Part shown: positions 9,118 to 17,717 of the stretch, one piece after another | Layout: every line of letters starts with the position of its first letter | Position numbering within the stretch: the stretch's first letter is position 1 | From: Nakamurella deserti | GTDB lineage: Bacteria; Actinomycetota; Actinomycetes; Mycobacteriales; Nakamurellaceae | Length of the DNA stretch: 64,000 nucleotides | Direction of reading: 5' to 3' | Assembly: GCF_003260015.1 (NCBI RefSeq) | Contig: NZ_QCXS01000002.1 | Coordinates: 2,874,816-2,938,815 of the forward strand | The notes under the pieces: generated by a model | The model's database searches: none | What the model saw: the letters and a program-made list of their open reading frames with translations, nothing else | What the model was told of the DNA's origin: nothing | Translations under genes and position numbers: made by a program

Positions 9118-9918
9118 TCAGCGGCGGTGGAACGTGGCCGGACGCTTCTCGGCGAAGGCGGCGCGGCCCTCGTCGGCGTCGGCCGTGGCGAAGGTGACGG
9201 TCTGCAGGTCCCGCTCGTACCGGATGGCCTCCTCCTGCGGCAGGTTGTACGCCGCGCGGAGGTTGGCCTTGGCGGTCTCCGCGGCGATCGGCGGCCGGGA
9301 GGCGATGACGGCGGCCAGTTCCCGGGCCCGCGGCAGCAGCCGCTCCGGCGGGACGATCTCCGAGACCAGTCCCCAGGTCAGCGCGCGGGCGGCGTCGATC
9401 GGATCACCGGTCATCAGCATCACGGCCGCGTTACTGGCACCGATAGAGTGCGCCAGGAAGGTGCTCATCCCGCCGCCGCCGATCCAGCCGAGCTTGATCT
9501 CGGGGGCGGCGAAGGACGCCGTCTCGGAGGCGATCCGGATGTCGCAGGTCATCGCGGTCTCGAGGCCGCCGCCGAAGGCGTAGCCGTTGACCGCGGCGAT
9601 CAGCGGCTTGCGCAGCCGGCGCAGGGCGTCGCAGTAGTCCTCGCGGTTGCGGAACTGCCAGGGCGTGGCGTACTTGTCCAGCGTCCGGATGTCCGACCCG
9701 GCGCAGAACGCCCGGTCGCCGGCCCCGGTCAGGATGACCGCGCGGACGTCGTCGTGGTCGTTGGCCCAGGTCATCGCGACGACCAGCGCGTCGGACATCT
9801 CCTGGGTCACCGAGTTCAGCTTGCGCGGCCGGTCGATCGTCACCACGGCCACCAGACCGTGGAGTTCCAGCCGGATCTCGTCGGTGCCGAGATCCGGGAG
9901 CGCGGGGTCAGTCGTCAT
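9118..9918 (-). CDS. Enoyl-CoA hydratase/isomerase (crotonase) family protein
   Basis: A 266-residue crotonase. The oxyanion-hole segment is AFCAGSDIRTL. Both glutamates used by hydratases are present, in GGGLETAMTCD and in AAPEIKLG, so water addition/elimination on a CoA thioester is plausible. The ATG at 9918 follows the stop of the upstream gene by one base. It lies between an atypical binding-protein-like gene and the FAH dehydratase, downstream of a CoA-transferase. This suggests that an acid is handled as a CoA ester inside a sugar-acid operon. Substrate unknown. Confidence 0.86.
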   Translation of the reverse strand: MTTDPALPDLGTDEIRLELHGLVAVVTIDRPRKLNSVTQEMSDALVVAMTWANDHDDVRAVILTGAGDRAFCAGSDIRTLDKYATPWQFRNREDYCDALRRLRKPLIAAVNGYAFGGGLETAMTCDIRIASETASFAAPEIKLGWIGGGGMSTFLAHSIGASNAAVMLMTGDPIDAARALTWGLVSEIVPPERLLPRARELAAVIASRPPIAAETAKANLRAAYNLPQEEAIRYERDLQTVTFATADADEGRAAFAEKRPATFHRR

Positions 9919-9919
9919 G

Positions 9920-11044
9920 TCAGACCTTCTCGGGGAGGGTGCGGGCGAGGCTGTGCCGGTACCGGTCGCGCAGTGCGGCCAACCCGGCCCGCGGCGGGGT
10001 GGTGCCGTCGACGATGTCGCGGACGACCGCCGACGCCTCCGTCTGGAAGCGGATGAACCCCGCGTGCCGGGGGCGGACCCAGGCGTCGGAGACGGTCGCC
10101 AGGGTTGCGCGGTAGAACCCCGCGGCGGATTCGTCGAGGTCGGGATCGAGCCACGCGAGGCGGGCGCTCGGCTGGCCGTCGTGCTGTGGGATGAACCGGG
10201 TCTGGGCGAGATCACCCATCAGCCACTCGATGTGGCGCACCAGCTCGGGAGTGACCACCGCCCGGCGGGACAGCGCGAGCCCCGTACCACCCAGGGTGGA
10301 CCCGTGCCGGCCACCGGCCGTGGCGACCGGCGCGTCGCTGAACCGGACGTCGGCCGAACTGTAGGTGACGTAGCCGTAGACCAACGGGCAGTAGGCGATG
10401 TCGGTGGTGCTGCGCAGCCGTTCGAGCAGGGCGATGGGGTTGGCGACGGCGGTCCCGGCGGGCGCCCGCCGGGCGAGCTCCGACATCAGGTCCAGCACCG
10501 TCAGGGCGACCTCGTCGGAGACGAGATCGTCTCCGTCGCAGGGCTCGTCGTGGGCCGCACAGATCGAGGCGAAGGTCAGGTAGGCGTGCGGGCCGGCCAG
10601 CGACAGGGCCACCGGCACCTCCGCCGAGAGCGCCCGGACCTCCTCCCAGGTGTGCGGCGGCGCAGCCAGCAGCGCCGTCCGGCTCACCGCGACCTGGGTC
10701 GCGGCGTCCAGCGGCACCGCCCACTGCGCCCCGGCCACCGCATAGGACGCGAACGACGGCCCGACGGCGGCCGACCGCCACCGGGCCAGCACCGCCGGAT
10801 CGACCACGGTGTCCAGGGCGATCAACGAACCGTGCTCCAGCGCCTCCCCGAGATGCGGGTGATCGAGCACGATGAGGTCGTGATCGCGGGCCAGCTCGTC
10901 GATCGGGAACGACTCGAAGTGCTCGAGACTGTGCGCCTTCCAGACGATGTCGAGGCCGGAACCGGCGGCACGCTCGCGGTCGGCGGCGGCGACCAGGGCG
11001 TTGCGCCCCCGCGGGTGGTCCCAGGTGATGCCCGCGTACCTCAC
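9920..11044 (-). CDS. Extracellular-solute-binding-like protein lacking a signal peptide
   Basis: A 374-residue protein whose sequence from the first residues (RYAGITWDHPRGRNAL) looks like a mature ABC solute-binding domain. Later segments, such as FPIDELARDHDLIVLDHP, ALDTVV and AQWAVPLDAATQV, fit the same fold. There is no hydrophobic signal sequence or lipobox before it: the GTG start overlaps the stop of the CoA-transferase gene (GTGA), and the open frame further upstream only shadows that gene. No permease or ATPase adjoins it; it sits between a CoA-transferase and a crotonase. A cytosolic ligand- or CoA-ester-binding role is possible but is only inference. Confidence 0.75.
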   Translation of the reverse strand: MRYAGITWDHPRGRNALVAAADRERAAGSGLDIVWKAHSLEHFESFPIDELARDHDLIVLDHPHLGEALEHGSLIALDTVVDPAVLARWRSAAVGPSFASYAVAGAQWAVPLDAATQVAVSRTALLAAPPHTWEEVRALSAEVPVALSLAGPHAYLTFASICAAHDEPCDGDDLVSDEVALTVLDLMSELARRAPAGTAVANPIALLERLRSTTDIAYCPLVYGYVTYSSADVRFSDAPVATAGGRHGSTLGGTGLALSRRAVVTPELVRHIEWLMGDLAQTRFIPQHDGQPSARLAWLDPDLDESAAGFYRATLATVSDAWVRPRHAGFIRFQTEASAVVRDIVDGTTPPRAGLAALRDRYRHSLARTLPEKV

Positions 11045-12333
11045 GCGGGCCCGCCCTGGCCGGCCGGGGCGACGCCGGCGGCCGGCATCGTGTCGGGCGT
11101 GGCCTCGGCGGCCGCCGGTTCCGCGGCGACCACCCCGCCGTCGACCAGCTGCTCGATGCGCTCCGGGGCCACCCCGAGCTCGGTGAGGATCTCCCGGGTG
11201 TGCTCGCCGGCCAACGGTGCGCCGCGGTCGATGCGCGGCGGGGTGACCGACATCCCGTACGGGAACCCGGGGGTCCGGATCCGGCCCTCGGTGGGGTGGT
11301 CGTACTCGATGAACGTACCGTTGTGGACGATCTGCGGATCGTCGACGAGGTCCTGGTAGTCGTACACCGGACCGGCCCAGATGCCGACCGCGTCGAACGC
11401 CTCCAGCCACTCCGCGGTGGCCCGTTCGACCAGCCGGGCGGCGGTCCGCTCGTAGATCTCGTCGCGGTGGGTCCAGCTGTCCACCTCGGTGTCCATCGAC
11501 AGGAACGAGTCCTCACCGATGACCTTGCCGAGCAGCGGGAGCTCGGGCATCGCCAGCGCGAGAAAGCCGTCGGAGGTGGCGAAAGCGCCGTAGGGGGCGC
11601 GGATGTAGACGTGGGCGTGCGGCTGCTGCCCACGGGTCTGCGCCACCTGGCCGACGGTGAACACCGACAGCTCCTGCATCTGCAGCGTGGTGATGGCGTC
11701 CAGCATGTTGACCGTGACGAGCTGGCCCTGGCCGGTGCGCTCGCGGTGGAACAGGGCGGCGAGCACCCCCTCAAACGCCGTGGAGGCGGTGACGGCGTCC
11801 ACGAGGTACTGCCCGGCCGGCTGCGGCGGCGTCCCGTGGCTGCCCGCGGAGAGCATCGCACCGCTCATCGCCTGCAGCAGCAGGTCCTGCCCCGGACGGT
11901 TGCGGTACGGGCCGTCCTCGCCGTAGCCGGACATGCTGACGTAGACCAGGCCCGGATTGATCGCCCGCAGCGTCTCGTAGTCGACCCCGAGCCGACCCGC
12001 CACTCCGGGGCGGTAGTTCTGCAGGAAGACGTCGCTGGTGGCGACGAGGTCGTACAGGATCGACCGCCCCTCGTCGCTCTTCAGGTCGACCGCGATGGAC
12101 CGCTTGTTCCGGTTCAGCGACAGGAACGACACGTTGATCCGGTTACCGGTGGCACCACCGGCCGCGGCGTGCCGCTGCCACTCGCCGGTGATGGGCTCGA
12201 CCTTGATCACGTCGGCGCCGAGGTCGCCCAACCGCTGTGCGGCGAACGGCCCGGCCATCGCGATCGAGCAGTCGAGCACGCGGACGCCCGACAGGACCTC
12301 CGGGGCGGCGGTCGGTGCGGCAGGTTCAGTCAT
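11041..12333 (-). CDS. CaiB/BaiF family (class III) CoA-transferase
   Basis: A 430-residue class III CoA-transferase. The N-terminal VRVLDCSIAMAGPFAAQRLGD, VIKVEP and NRNKRSIAVDLK segments are typical. The catalytic Asp is in GQDLLLQA, and the domain-swapped C-terminal part is complete. It would move CoA onto a carboxylic acid, giving the substrate for the crotonase two genes downstream. The last 30 residues are an Ala/Pro-rich tail. It is the first gene after the palindrome at 12365-12384 and so probably opens a transcript of its own. Confidence 0.9.
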   Translation of the reverse strand: MTEPAAPTAAPEVLSGVRVLDCSIAMAGPFAAQRLGDLGADVIKVEPITGEWQRHAAAGGATGNRINVSFLSLNRNKRSIAVDLKSDEGRSILYDLVATSDVFLQNYRPGVAGRLGVDYETLRAINPGLVYVSMSGYGEDGPYRNRPGQDLLLQAMSGAMLSAGSHGTPPQPAGQYLVDAVTASTAFEGVLAALFHRERTGQGQLVTVNMLDAITTLQMQELSVFTVGQVAQTRGQQPHAHVYIRAPYGAFATSDGFLALAMPELPLLGKVIGEDSFLSMDTEVDSWTHRDEIYERTAARLVERATAEWLEAFDAVGIWAGPVYDYQDLVDDPQIVHNGTFIEYDHPTEGRIRTPGFPYGMSVTPPRIDRGAPLAGEHTREILTELGVAPERIEQLVDGGVVAAEPAAAEATPDTMPAAGVAPAGQGGPA

Positions 12334-12364
12334 CTGATGTCCGTTCGGAGCAGGTGTTCGGAAG

Positions 12365-12384
12365 CGATGGCAGCGCTGCCATCG
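12365..12384. promoter_or_regulatory. LacI-type operator, 20-bp perfect palindrome
   Basis: CGATGGCAGCGCTGCCATCG is a perfect 20-bp palindrome containing TGGCAGCGCTGCCA, in the 87-base gap before the CoA-transferase start codon (32 bases upstream of it). The 14-bp core recurs exactly at 16550-16563. The central CG and symmetrical arms fit LacI/GalR operators, and the probable ligand is the LacI protein encoded at 6804-7898. It implies a second promoter inside the minus-strand gene run. Confidence 0.85.
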
Positions 12385-12420
12385 CGGTAGCAGCGCAGGG
12401 GCGGAGGTCCGCCGGGTCGG

Positions 12421-13557
12421 TCAGGCCGGTTGATCACCGGCGGCGCGGACCGCCGCCCGCACGGCGTCGACCTCGGCCGCACCGTCGAGGAAGCGGATCG
12501 TCGTCCGGTACTCACGGGCGTCGCCGTGCTCGAGCCAGATCATCGATCCGTCCTCGCGGGCGGCGGAGTCGCCGGCGACGTGGTGCGTCGAGGGCTCCAG
12601 GCCGACGGCGTACTGCCCACTGCGCAGGTTCTGCCACTCGAAGAAGCACGGCATCCCGGCGGCGTCCCAGGCGACCTCGACCCCCAGCGTGCGGTCACCG
12701 CGCAGCAGCGCGACCCGGTGCCGACCGTCCGGCCCGGCCACGAGCTCGTGCTCGCTGACCTGTTCGACGAAATGCAGCTGCGGTGCGGGCATGGTCCGGT
12801 AGGAGGTGCCCTGTTCGGCGACGGAGTCCGAGGCCCACAGGTGCCGGCGGATCGGGGCCACGAACTCCGTGCCCTCGTCCACGATCGGCCACCCGAAGTT
12901 GAAGTGGTACAGGAACATGTGGGGCGTTGGCTCGAAGCCGAGGTTGTCCACCACGTCGTGCAGCCGCAGTTCGCGGCCGTCGATGTCGACCTCGATGGTC
13001 CGGGTGAGGCGCAGGTGTTCGCCGAACGAGGTGGCCTGGACGACCTCGCCCACCACACGCAGCACCCACCGGTCGCCGTCGACCACCTCCCTCGCCTCCA
13101 GCAGGCGGGCCGGGATCGCGGTCAGCCTCCCGTGCAGGCCGTGGGACACCGTGTCCTTCGGCGGGTAGGCGTACCGGGTGGCGTCCACCGTCCCACCGAA
13201 GAGCGTGTGGTCCAGCCCCCCGGACACCAGCAGCCCGTCCACGGCGCGCAGCCACGACAGGCCGCCCTCGTCGGAGTGTTCGTGCAGCCCGGGATGACGG
13301 AAGCCGTTACCCGACCGCCAGCCGAAGGGCACGCCCCGCAGCCGCGCCGAGCCGAGATCCATGGCCCGGTCGATCAGCACCTCGATCTCCAGACCCGACG
13401 AGGTGCGCAGGTCGATCGCGCGCACCCCGCGCTGCACCCCGTCGTCCAGGACCACCGAGCGGATCCCGGCGACCGCGGACACGTCACCGGTGCGGGCGGC
13501 GAGTTCCCGCCGGCTCAGCCGGTTCCCGAAGACCTCGTACGTCACTCCATCACCCAT
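12421..13557 (-). CDS. DUF4432 / aldose 1-epimerase-like protein
   Basis: A 378-residue protein of the DUF4432 family, related to galactose mutarotase (beta-sandwich). Conserved family features seen are IEVLIDRAMDLGSARLRG, HGLHGRLTAIPA, GRELRLHDVVDNLG and TPHMFLYHFNFGWP. The two histidines in SHGLHG and HMFLYHFN are candidates for mutarotase catalysis. It may interconvert sugar anomers or handle a sugar derivative made by the neighbouring dehydrogenases. It overlaps the SDR gene: ATG 13557 is used here, but a GTG at 13545 would give the GTGA overlap seen elsewhere in the operon. Confidence 0.8.
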   Translation of the reverse strand: MGDGVTYEVFGNRLSRRELAARTGDVSAVAGIRSVVLDDGVQRGVRAIDLRTSSGLEIEVLIDRAMDLGSARLRGVPFGWRSGNGFRHPGLHEHSDEGGLSWLRAVDGLLVSGGLDHTLFGGTVDATRYAYPPKDTVSHGLHGRLTAIPARLLEAREVVDGDRWVLRVVGEVVQATSFGEHLRLTRTIEVDIDGRELRLHDVVDNLGFEPTPHMFLYHFNFGWPIVDEGTEFVAPIRRHLWASDSVAEQGTSYRTMPAPQLHFVEQVSEHELVAGPDGRHRVALLRGDRTLGVEVAWDAAGMPCFFEWQNLRSGQYAVGLEPSTHHVAGDSAAREDGSMIWLEHGDAREYRTTIRFLDGAAEVDAVRAAVRAAGDQPA

Positions 13558-14282
13558 CCACCGTCGACGTTGATCGTCTGGCCGGTCACGAAGCTCGCGT
13601 CCGGCCCGACGAGGAAGCTCACCACGGCGGCCAGTTCGGCGTCGGTACCGCGCCGCTTGATCGCCTGGTGCTCGATGACGTGCGCGGCGTACTCCGCCGC
13701 GTCGCCCTGGATCTCCTCGGCCTTCGTCGGGAACGCGCCCGGGGACACCGCGTTGACGCGGACGCCGAACGGGCCCAGCTCCCGCGCCAGCGCACGGGTC
13801 AGCGCGACCGCGGCGCCCTTGGTCGAGACGTAGCTGGCCAGGTTGGACCAGCCGCCGTGCCAGGTGATGGAGCCGACGTTGACGATGGCACCCTCGCGCC
13901 GCTGCACCATGCCGCGGGCGGCCACCTGGGCGGCGTGGAAGTACCCGCGCTGGTTGACCGTCACGACGTCGTCGTACTCGGTCAACGGGATGTCCAGGAA
14001 CGGCGTGCTGGGATAGATCGCCGCGTTGTTGATCAGCGCCCCGACCGGGCCGAAATCCCGGTCGGTGGCGGTGATCGCGGACTCGATCGACGCGGCGTCG
14101 CGCAGATCCACCTCCAGCACGCGCACCGGCACGCCGGCTTCGTCGAGCAGCTGGGCGGTCTCGTCCAACGCCGCACCGCGGCGGCCGAGCACCGCCACTC
14201 CGAAGCCGTCCGCACCCAGTCGCAGCGCGGTGGCGCGGCCGAGCGCACCGCCCGCTCCGGTGACGATCGCCGATCTGTCCAT
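13542..14282 (-). CDS. SDR-family NAD(P)-dependent oxidoreductase
   Basis: A classical short-chain dehydrogenase of 246 residues. The nucleotide site is TGAGGALG, the structural motif is NNAA, the catalytic Ser is in VGSITWHGG and the Tyr/Lys pair in SYVSTK, ending with TGQTINVDGG. It probably oxidises a hydroxyl of the imported sugar or sugar acid. It sits between the TIM-barrel isomerase (31-base gap upstream) and the DUF4432 gene (16-base overlap downstream), within one transcript. The exact substrate cannot be read from the sequence. Confidence 0.9.
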   Translation of the reverse strand: MDRSAIVTGAGGALGRATALRLGADGFGVAVLGRRGAALDETAQLLDEAGVPVRVLEVDLRDAASIESAITATDRDFGPVGALINNAAIYPSTPFLDIPLTEYDDVVTVNQRGYFHAAQVAARGMVQRREGAIVNVGSITWHGGWSNLASYVSTKGAAVALTRALARELGPFGVRVNAVSPGAFPTKAEEIQGDAAEYAAHVIEHQAIKRRGTDAELAAVVSFLVGPDASFVTGQTINVDGGWVME

Positions 14283-14313
14283 CCTCTTCCCTCCGTCGAG
14301 CCGGTACCGCAGC

Positions 14314-15228
14314 TCAGATGCTGTAGGCCTTGAGTGTGTCGGTCACGAACTTCTTCGCGCGCGGCACGTCCGATTCGTCGAGGTGCTCGATGATCAGCGG
14401 CACGTTGGGGTTGCGCTCGGACAGCCGCTGGAGGTACAGGTCGTAGTTGAGCGACCCCAGACCGGCAGCGGGCAACTCGATCTCGCCGACGCCCCGGAAG
14501 GTGTGCGACGCCAGGGCGTCGTCGTCGCCGATGTCGGCGTGCTTCTCGCTCTTGTCGTCCCCGGCGCGCTTGACGTCCTTGGCGTGGGCGATGCGCACCC
14601 GGTCGCCGAGGGTGTCGAACACCTCGTTGAGCACGGCGTCCATGTCGTCGATGTTGTTCTCGTCGAAGTAGTTCGTCGGGTCCGACACCAGATCCAGTCC
14701 AGGACTGCGGATGTCGTTGAAGACCCGGACGGTCTCGCGGACCGAGCCGATGACGTTGTTGACGTAGGTCTCCAGCAGGAACGTCGCCCCGTGGTCGTAG
14801 GCCTCCTGGGCGAGCTCGGCCAGCACGTCCCGGACCTGCTCGTAGGCGTCCTCGGTGCGGTTGTGCGGATCGTGGTCCCACTCGCTGTCCGGGTTGAAGG
14901 TGCCGGACTCGCTGATGACGTAGGCGCTGCCGAAATCACGGGCGTTGCGGATGATCTCCTTCAACCGCTCGACGTTGCTCCGTCGGTGCTCGAGGTCGGG
15001 GTGCACGATGTTGGTGTAGCCGGAGATGGCGCAGACCGGGAGGTCGTGGTCGCGGAAGGTGTCGGCGACCCGCTTGGCCTTCTCCTTGGTGATCTGGCCC
15101 GCCGACAGGTCGACGTCCTTGAAGTGCAGGTCCAGCTGAACGGTGTTGAAGCCGAGGTTGCGGATCGTCTTCGCAGTGGTCTCGAGGTCGTAGGGGAAGT
15201 ACCCGCTGAAGATTCCTACCTGGATCAT
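14314..15228 (-). CDS. Sugar phosphate isomerase/epimerase family (TIM barrel)
   Basis: A 304-residue AP-endonuclease-2-type TIM barrel. The usual metal ligands Glu-Asp-His-Glu can be placed in LLETYVN, SDPTNYF, IAHAKD and LIIEHLD. Members isomerise ketoses, act as epimerases, or dehydrate inosose and related sugars. Start ATG 15228, with AGGAG about 11 bases upstream. It lies 144 bases downstream of the Gfo/Idh/MocA gene, with which it is commonly paired in sugar or inositol catabolic clusters. Confidence 0.86.
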   Translation of the reverse strand: MIQVGIFSGYFPYDLETTAKTIRNLGFNTVQLDLHFKDVDLSAGQITKEKAKRVADTFRDHDLPVCAISGYTNIVHPDLEHRRSNVERLKEIIRNARDFGSAYVISESGTFNPDSEWDHDPHNRTEDAYEQVRDVLAELAQEAYDHGATFLLETYVNNVIGSVRETVRVFNDIRSPGLDLVSDPTNYFDENNIDDMDAVLNEVFDTLGDRVRIAHAKDVKRAGDDKSEKHADIGDDDALASHTFRGVGEIELPAAGLGSLNYDLYLQRLSERNPNVPLIIEHLDESDVPRAKKFVTDTLKAYSI

Positions 15229-15371
15229 GGGCGTCGTCACTCCTGTGTGAGGGTCGTCGGGGCCGGGCGGTGGTGGTACGGCGGTGCCGGTTCGGGGTGC
15301 TGCGGGTGGGGTGCTGCCGGGGGCGTGCGGTACGGGCGGGATCGACGGTGGTGCGGGCGGGACCGCCCGGC

Positions 15372-16472
15372 TCAGACGGGGAACTCGCTGAGCGGAACGG
15401 GCCGGCGCTCGGCGATGGACCGGTAGCCGGCCTCCACCAGCGCCATGGTCCGTACGTTGTCGGCGACGGACAGTTCGGCCGCGGTGCCGGTCGCGACCGC
15501 GTACTGCACCTGCTCCATCACCCCGACGAAGGCGTGCGGGAACCAGTGGGTGTCCCAGGTGGGGGTGATCCACCGACCGCCGGTGGTGTCGGCCGAGGCG
15601 TAGGCCAACGTCGACGGGGAGCCGTCGGGCCAACCGATGGTGCCCTTGGCGACACCGCGGGTGCCTTCGACGCGCCACGAGATGTACTCGTCGGACGGAT
15701 AGCCGTCCTCCCGCGGACCGCTCCAGACGTCCTCCAGGGACAGCGCGAGCAGGTTGCCCGGGAAGCGCAAGGTGGACACCACGATGCCGTCGGTGTGCTC
15801 GAATTCGGTGCGGGGGTCCTCCCGCACGACGGTCGAGATCTCGGTCGGCTCGCCGAAGAGGTGACGCAGGGCGTCGAGGTGGTGGACGCTCATGTTGGCC
15901 AGGGTCAGGCGGTCGTAGGCGGCGAGGAAACCCTGCCAGTGCGGGATGGCGTGCATCTCGATGGACGCGAACACCGGCTCGCCCAGGTCGCCGCGGTCCA
16001 GGAGCTGCTTGAGCACCCGGATCGACTGGTCGAACCGCATGTTCTGGTTGACCGACAGGATGGTGCCGGCCGCCGCCGCCTCGTCGCGGAGCGCGATCGC
16101 CTCGTCGAGGTCCAGGGCCAGCGGCTTCTGGGCCAGCACGGCCTTGATGTGCGGACGGGCCAGCGCCGCCCGGATGAGGGCCGGCTGCTGGTCGGGAGGG
16201 TAGGCGATGTCGAGGATCTCGACGCGCTCGTCGTCCAGCAGGGCGATCGGGTCGTCGTGGACGGTCCCGATCCCGTGCTGTGCGGCCACCCGGCGGGCGT
16301 TGGCCGGCGTCCGGGACGCGATGGCCACCACCGGGAACCCGGCGTGCCGGTAGGCCACCAGATGCTGCTCGGCCATGATCATGCCGGCACCGAGGCAGCC
16401 GATCCCGTGCCCCCGGGCCCGGATCTCGACATCCGGCTCGAACCGCGCGGTGTCGGTCTCGGTAGTGGTCAC
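15372..16472 (-). CDS. Gfo/Idh/MocA-family oxidoreductase
   Basis: A 366-residue sugar/inositol dehydrogenase-like enzyme. A Rossmann motif GCLGAGMIMAEQH is followed by the family lysine in AQKPLAL (usually EKP, here QKP). The C-terminal alpha/beta domain includes SVNQNMRFD and HHLDALRHL. The GTG at 16472 is chosen because AAAGGAG lies 6 bases upstream; the frame runs on to 16535 without such a site. It is the first gene of the leftward transcript from the divergent promoter that carries the TGGCAGCGCTGCCA operator, and so probably performs the first oxidation of the imported sugar. Confidence 0.9.
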   Translation of the reverse strand: MTTTETDTARFEPDVEIRARGHGIGCLGAGMIMAEQHLVAYRHAGFPVVAIASRTPANARRVAAQHGIGTVHDDPIALLDDERVEILDIAYPPDQQPALIRAALARPHIKAVLAQKPLALDLDEAIALRDEAAAAGTILSVNQNMRFDQSIRVLKQLLDRGDLGEPVFASIEMHAIPHWQGFLAAYDRLTLANMSVHHLDALRHLFGEPTEISTVVREDPRTEFEHTDGIVVSTLRFPGNLLALSLEDVWSGPREDGYPSDEYISWRVEGTRGVAKGTIGWPDGSPSTLAYASADTTGGRWITPTWDTHWFPHAFVGVMEQVQYAVATGTAAELSVADNVRTMALVEAGYRSIAERRPVPLSEFPV

Positions 16473-16549
16473 GCCAGTCTCCTTTCGCGTCGTTGCGAGT
16501 ATCACCGGATCCCTCGTCACCTCGGACCGGTGCAATCTGATAGCGCTAC

Positions 16550-16563
16550 TGGCAGCGCTGCCA
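16550..16563. promoter_or_regulatory. LacI-type operator in the divergent promoter
   Basis: TGGCAGCGCTGCCA is a perfect 14-bp palindrome in the 159-base gap between the leftward dehydrogenase gene and the rightward importer operon. It is identical to the core of the palindrome at 12365-12384. One repressor bound here could shut both directions at once. Confidence 0.85.
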
Positions 16564-16631
16564 AACCTACGCTATCGTCAGCGCCACTCGTTCGTCAATG
16601 TTCGTCGGAGCTGGGTTTCAAAGGAGAAACT

Positions 16632-17711
16632 GTGCACAGAACACCGCGCGCTACAAGCACTCTCACCGGTCTGACCGCCCTCGTGTGTATCGCCGCGGTG
16701 ACCGGCTGCTCGAGCGCACCGGCACCGTCCACCCCCGCCGCCGCCTCCGGATCGGCGGCGGCCGGCAAGTTCGTGATCGGGTTCGAGCAACCGCTGGGCG
16801 GCCAGGCCTGGCGCGAGATGGGCCTGGCGTCGCTGCAGGCGCTCGCCGCCTCCCCCGCCTACAAGGACAAGGTCGAGCTCAAGATCGTCCGCACCAACGA
16901 CAACGATGCCGCCCAGCAGAACGCGGCGATGCAGAACCTCATCGCCGACGGTGTCGACCTCATCCTCTTCGATCCCGCTTCGTCCAGCGGTGCCGACGCC
17001 GCGATCACCCAGGCCGCCGCCCAGGGCATCCCGGTGATCGCCAACGGCGGACCCTACGACGGGGACGACGTCTACATCGTGTCCACCGACTGGGCCAACG
17101 CCGGCACCATCGGGGCCGACTGGCTGCTGGAGAACCTCGGCGAGAACAAGAACGTCGCGGTGCTCGAGGGACTCGCCGGGGTGCCGCTGAACGAGGGGTC
17201 GATGCCCGGCGTCATCGAGCGGCTGGAGGCCGGGGGCGCCACCGTCGTCGCCCAGGACACCAACGGCTGGAACGAGGCCACCGCACAGGAGGCCATGTCC
17301 AACATCCTGCGATCCAACCCCGACATCGGTGGCGTGTACTCCTTCCTCACCGGCGGTCAGGGGGTGCCCGAGGCGTTCAGCGCCGCCGGTCTGCCCTTCG
17401 TCCCGGTCGTCGGCGGCTCCGGGTACAACGGCGAGGCCTGCGAACTGGTGGAGAGCGGCCCGAAGGGCCTGTCGGGCGACATGGTCTTCGGCCAGCCGGC
17501 CATCTACGCCAAGGGGCTGGAGCAGGCGGTCAAGCTGCTCGAGGGCGGCACCATCGAGAAGGCCCAGTACTTCCCGCCGCTAGAGATCACCAACGACAAC
17601 GCCGCCGACTACTGCCTGGCGGACAAGCCGGCGAATTTCCAGCTCGGCTACGACTTCCCCGGTCTCGACCTCAGCCTGGACGAGGTCCTGAAGTACTACT
17701 CCGGGTCGTAG
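16632..17711 (+). CDS. Sugar ABC transporter, substrate-binding lipoprotein
   Basis: A 359-residue ribose-type (periplasmic-binding protein 4) binding protein. A lipoprotein signal with lipobox AVTGC is followed by a Ser/Pro/Ala linker and the mature domain from KFVIGFEQPLGG. The GTG at 16632 has AAAGGAG 5 bases upstream. The frame is open far upstream to 15270, but that part only shadows the dehydrogenase gene. It captures the sugar for the ATPase and two permeases that follow, and is first in the importer operon under the shared operator. The ligand is unknown. Confidence 0.92.
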   Translation: MHRTPRATSTLTGLTALVCIAAVTGCSSAPAPSTPAAASGSAAAGKFVIGFEQPLGGQAWREMGLASLQALAASPAYKDKVELKIVRTNDNDAAQQNAAMQNLIADGVDLILFDPASSSGADAAITQAAAQGIPVIANGGPYDGDDVYIVSTDWANAGTIGADWLLENLGENKNVAVLEGLAGVPLNEGSMPGVIERLEAGGATVVAQDTNGWNEATAQEAMSNILRSNPDIGGVYSFLTGGQGVPEAFSAAGLPFVPVVGGSGYNGEACELVESGPKGLSGDMVFGQPAIYAKGLEQAVKLLEGGTIEKAQYFPPLEITNDNAADYCLADKPANFQLGYDFPGLDLSLDEVLKYYSGS

Positions 17712-17717
17712 GTCCCC

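Noticed and set aside
10212..11861. Minus-strand frame of 549 codons overlapping the CoA-transferase and binding-like genes
   Set aside because: It is an alternate frame, rich in Arg/Ser/Pro, of two genes whose proper frames show family motifs.
15270..16631. Possible long N-terminal extension of the sugar-binding lipoprotein
   Set aside because: The extension shadows the opposite dehydrogenase gene, and a proper signal peptide with lipobox begins at GTG 16632 after an AAAGGAG ribosome site.
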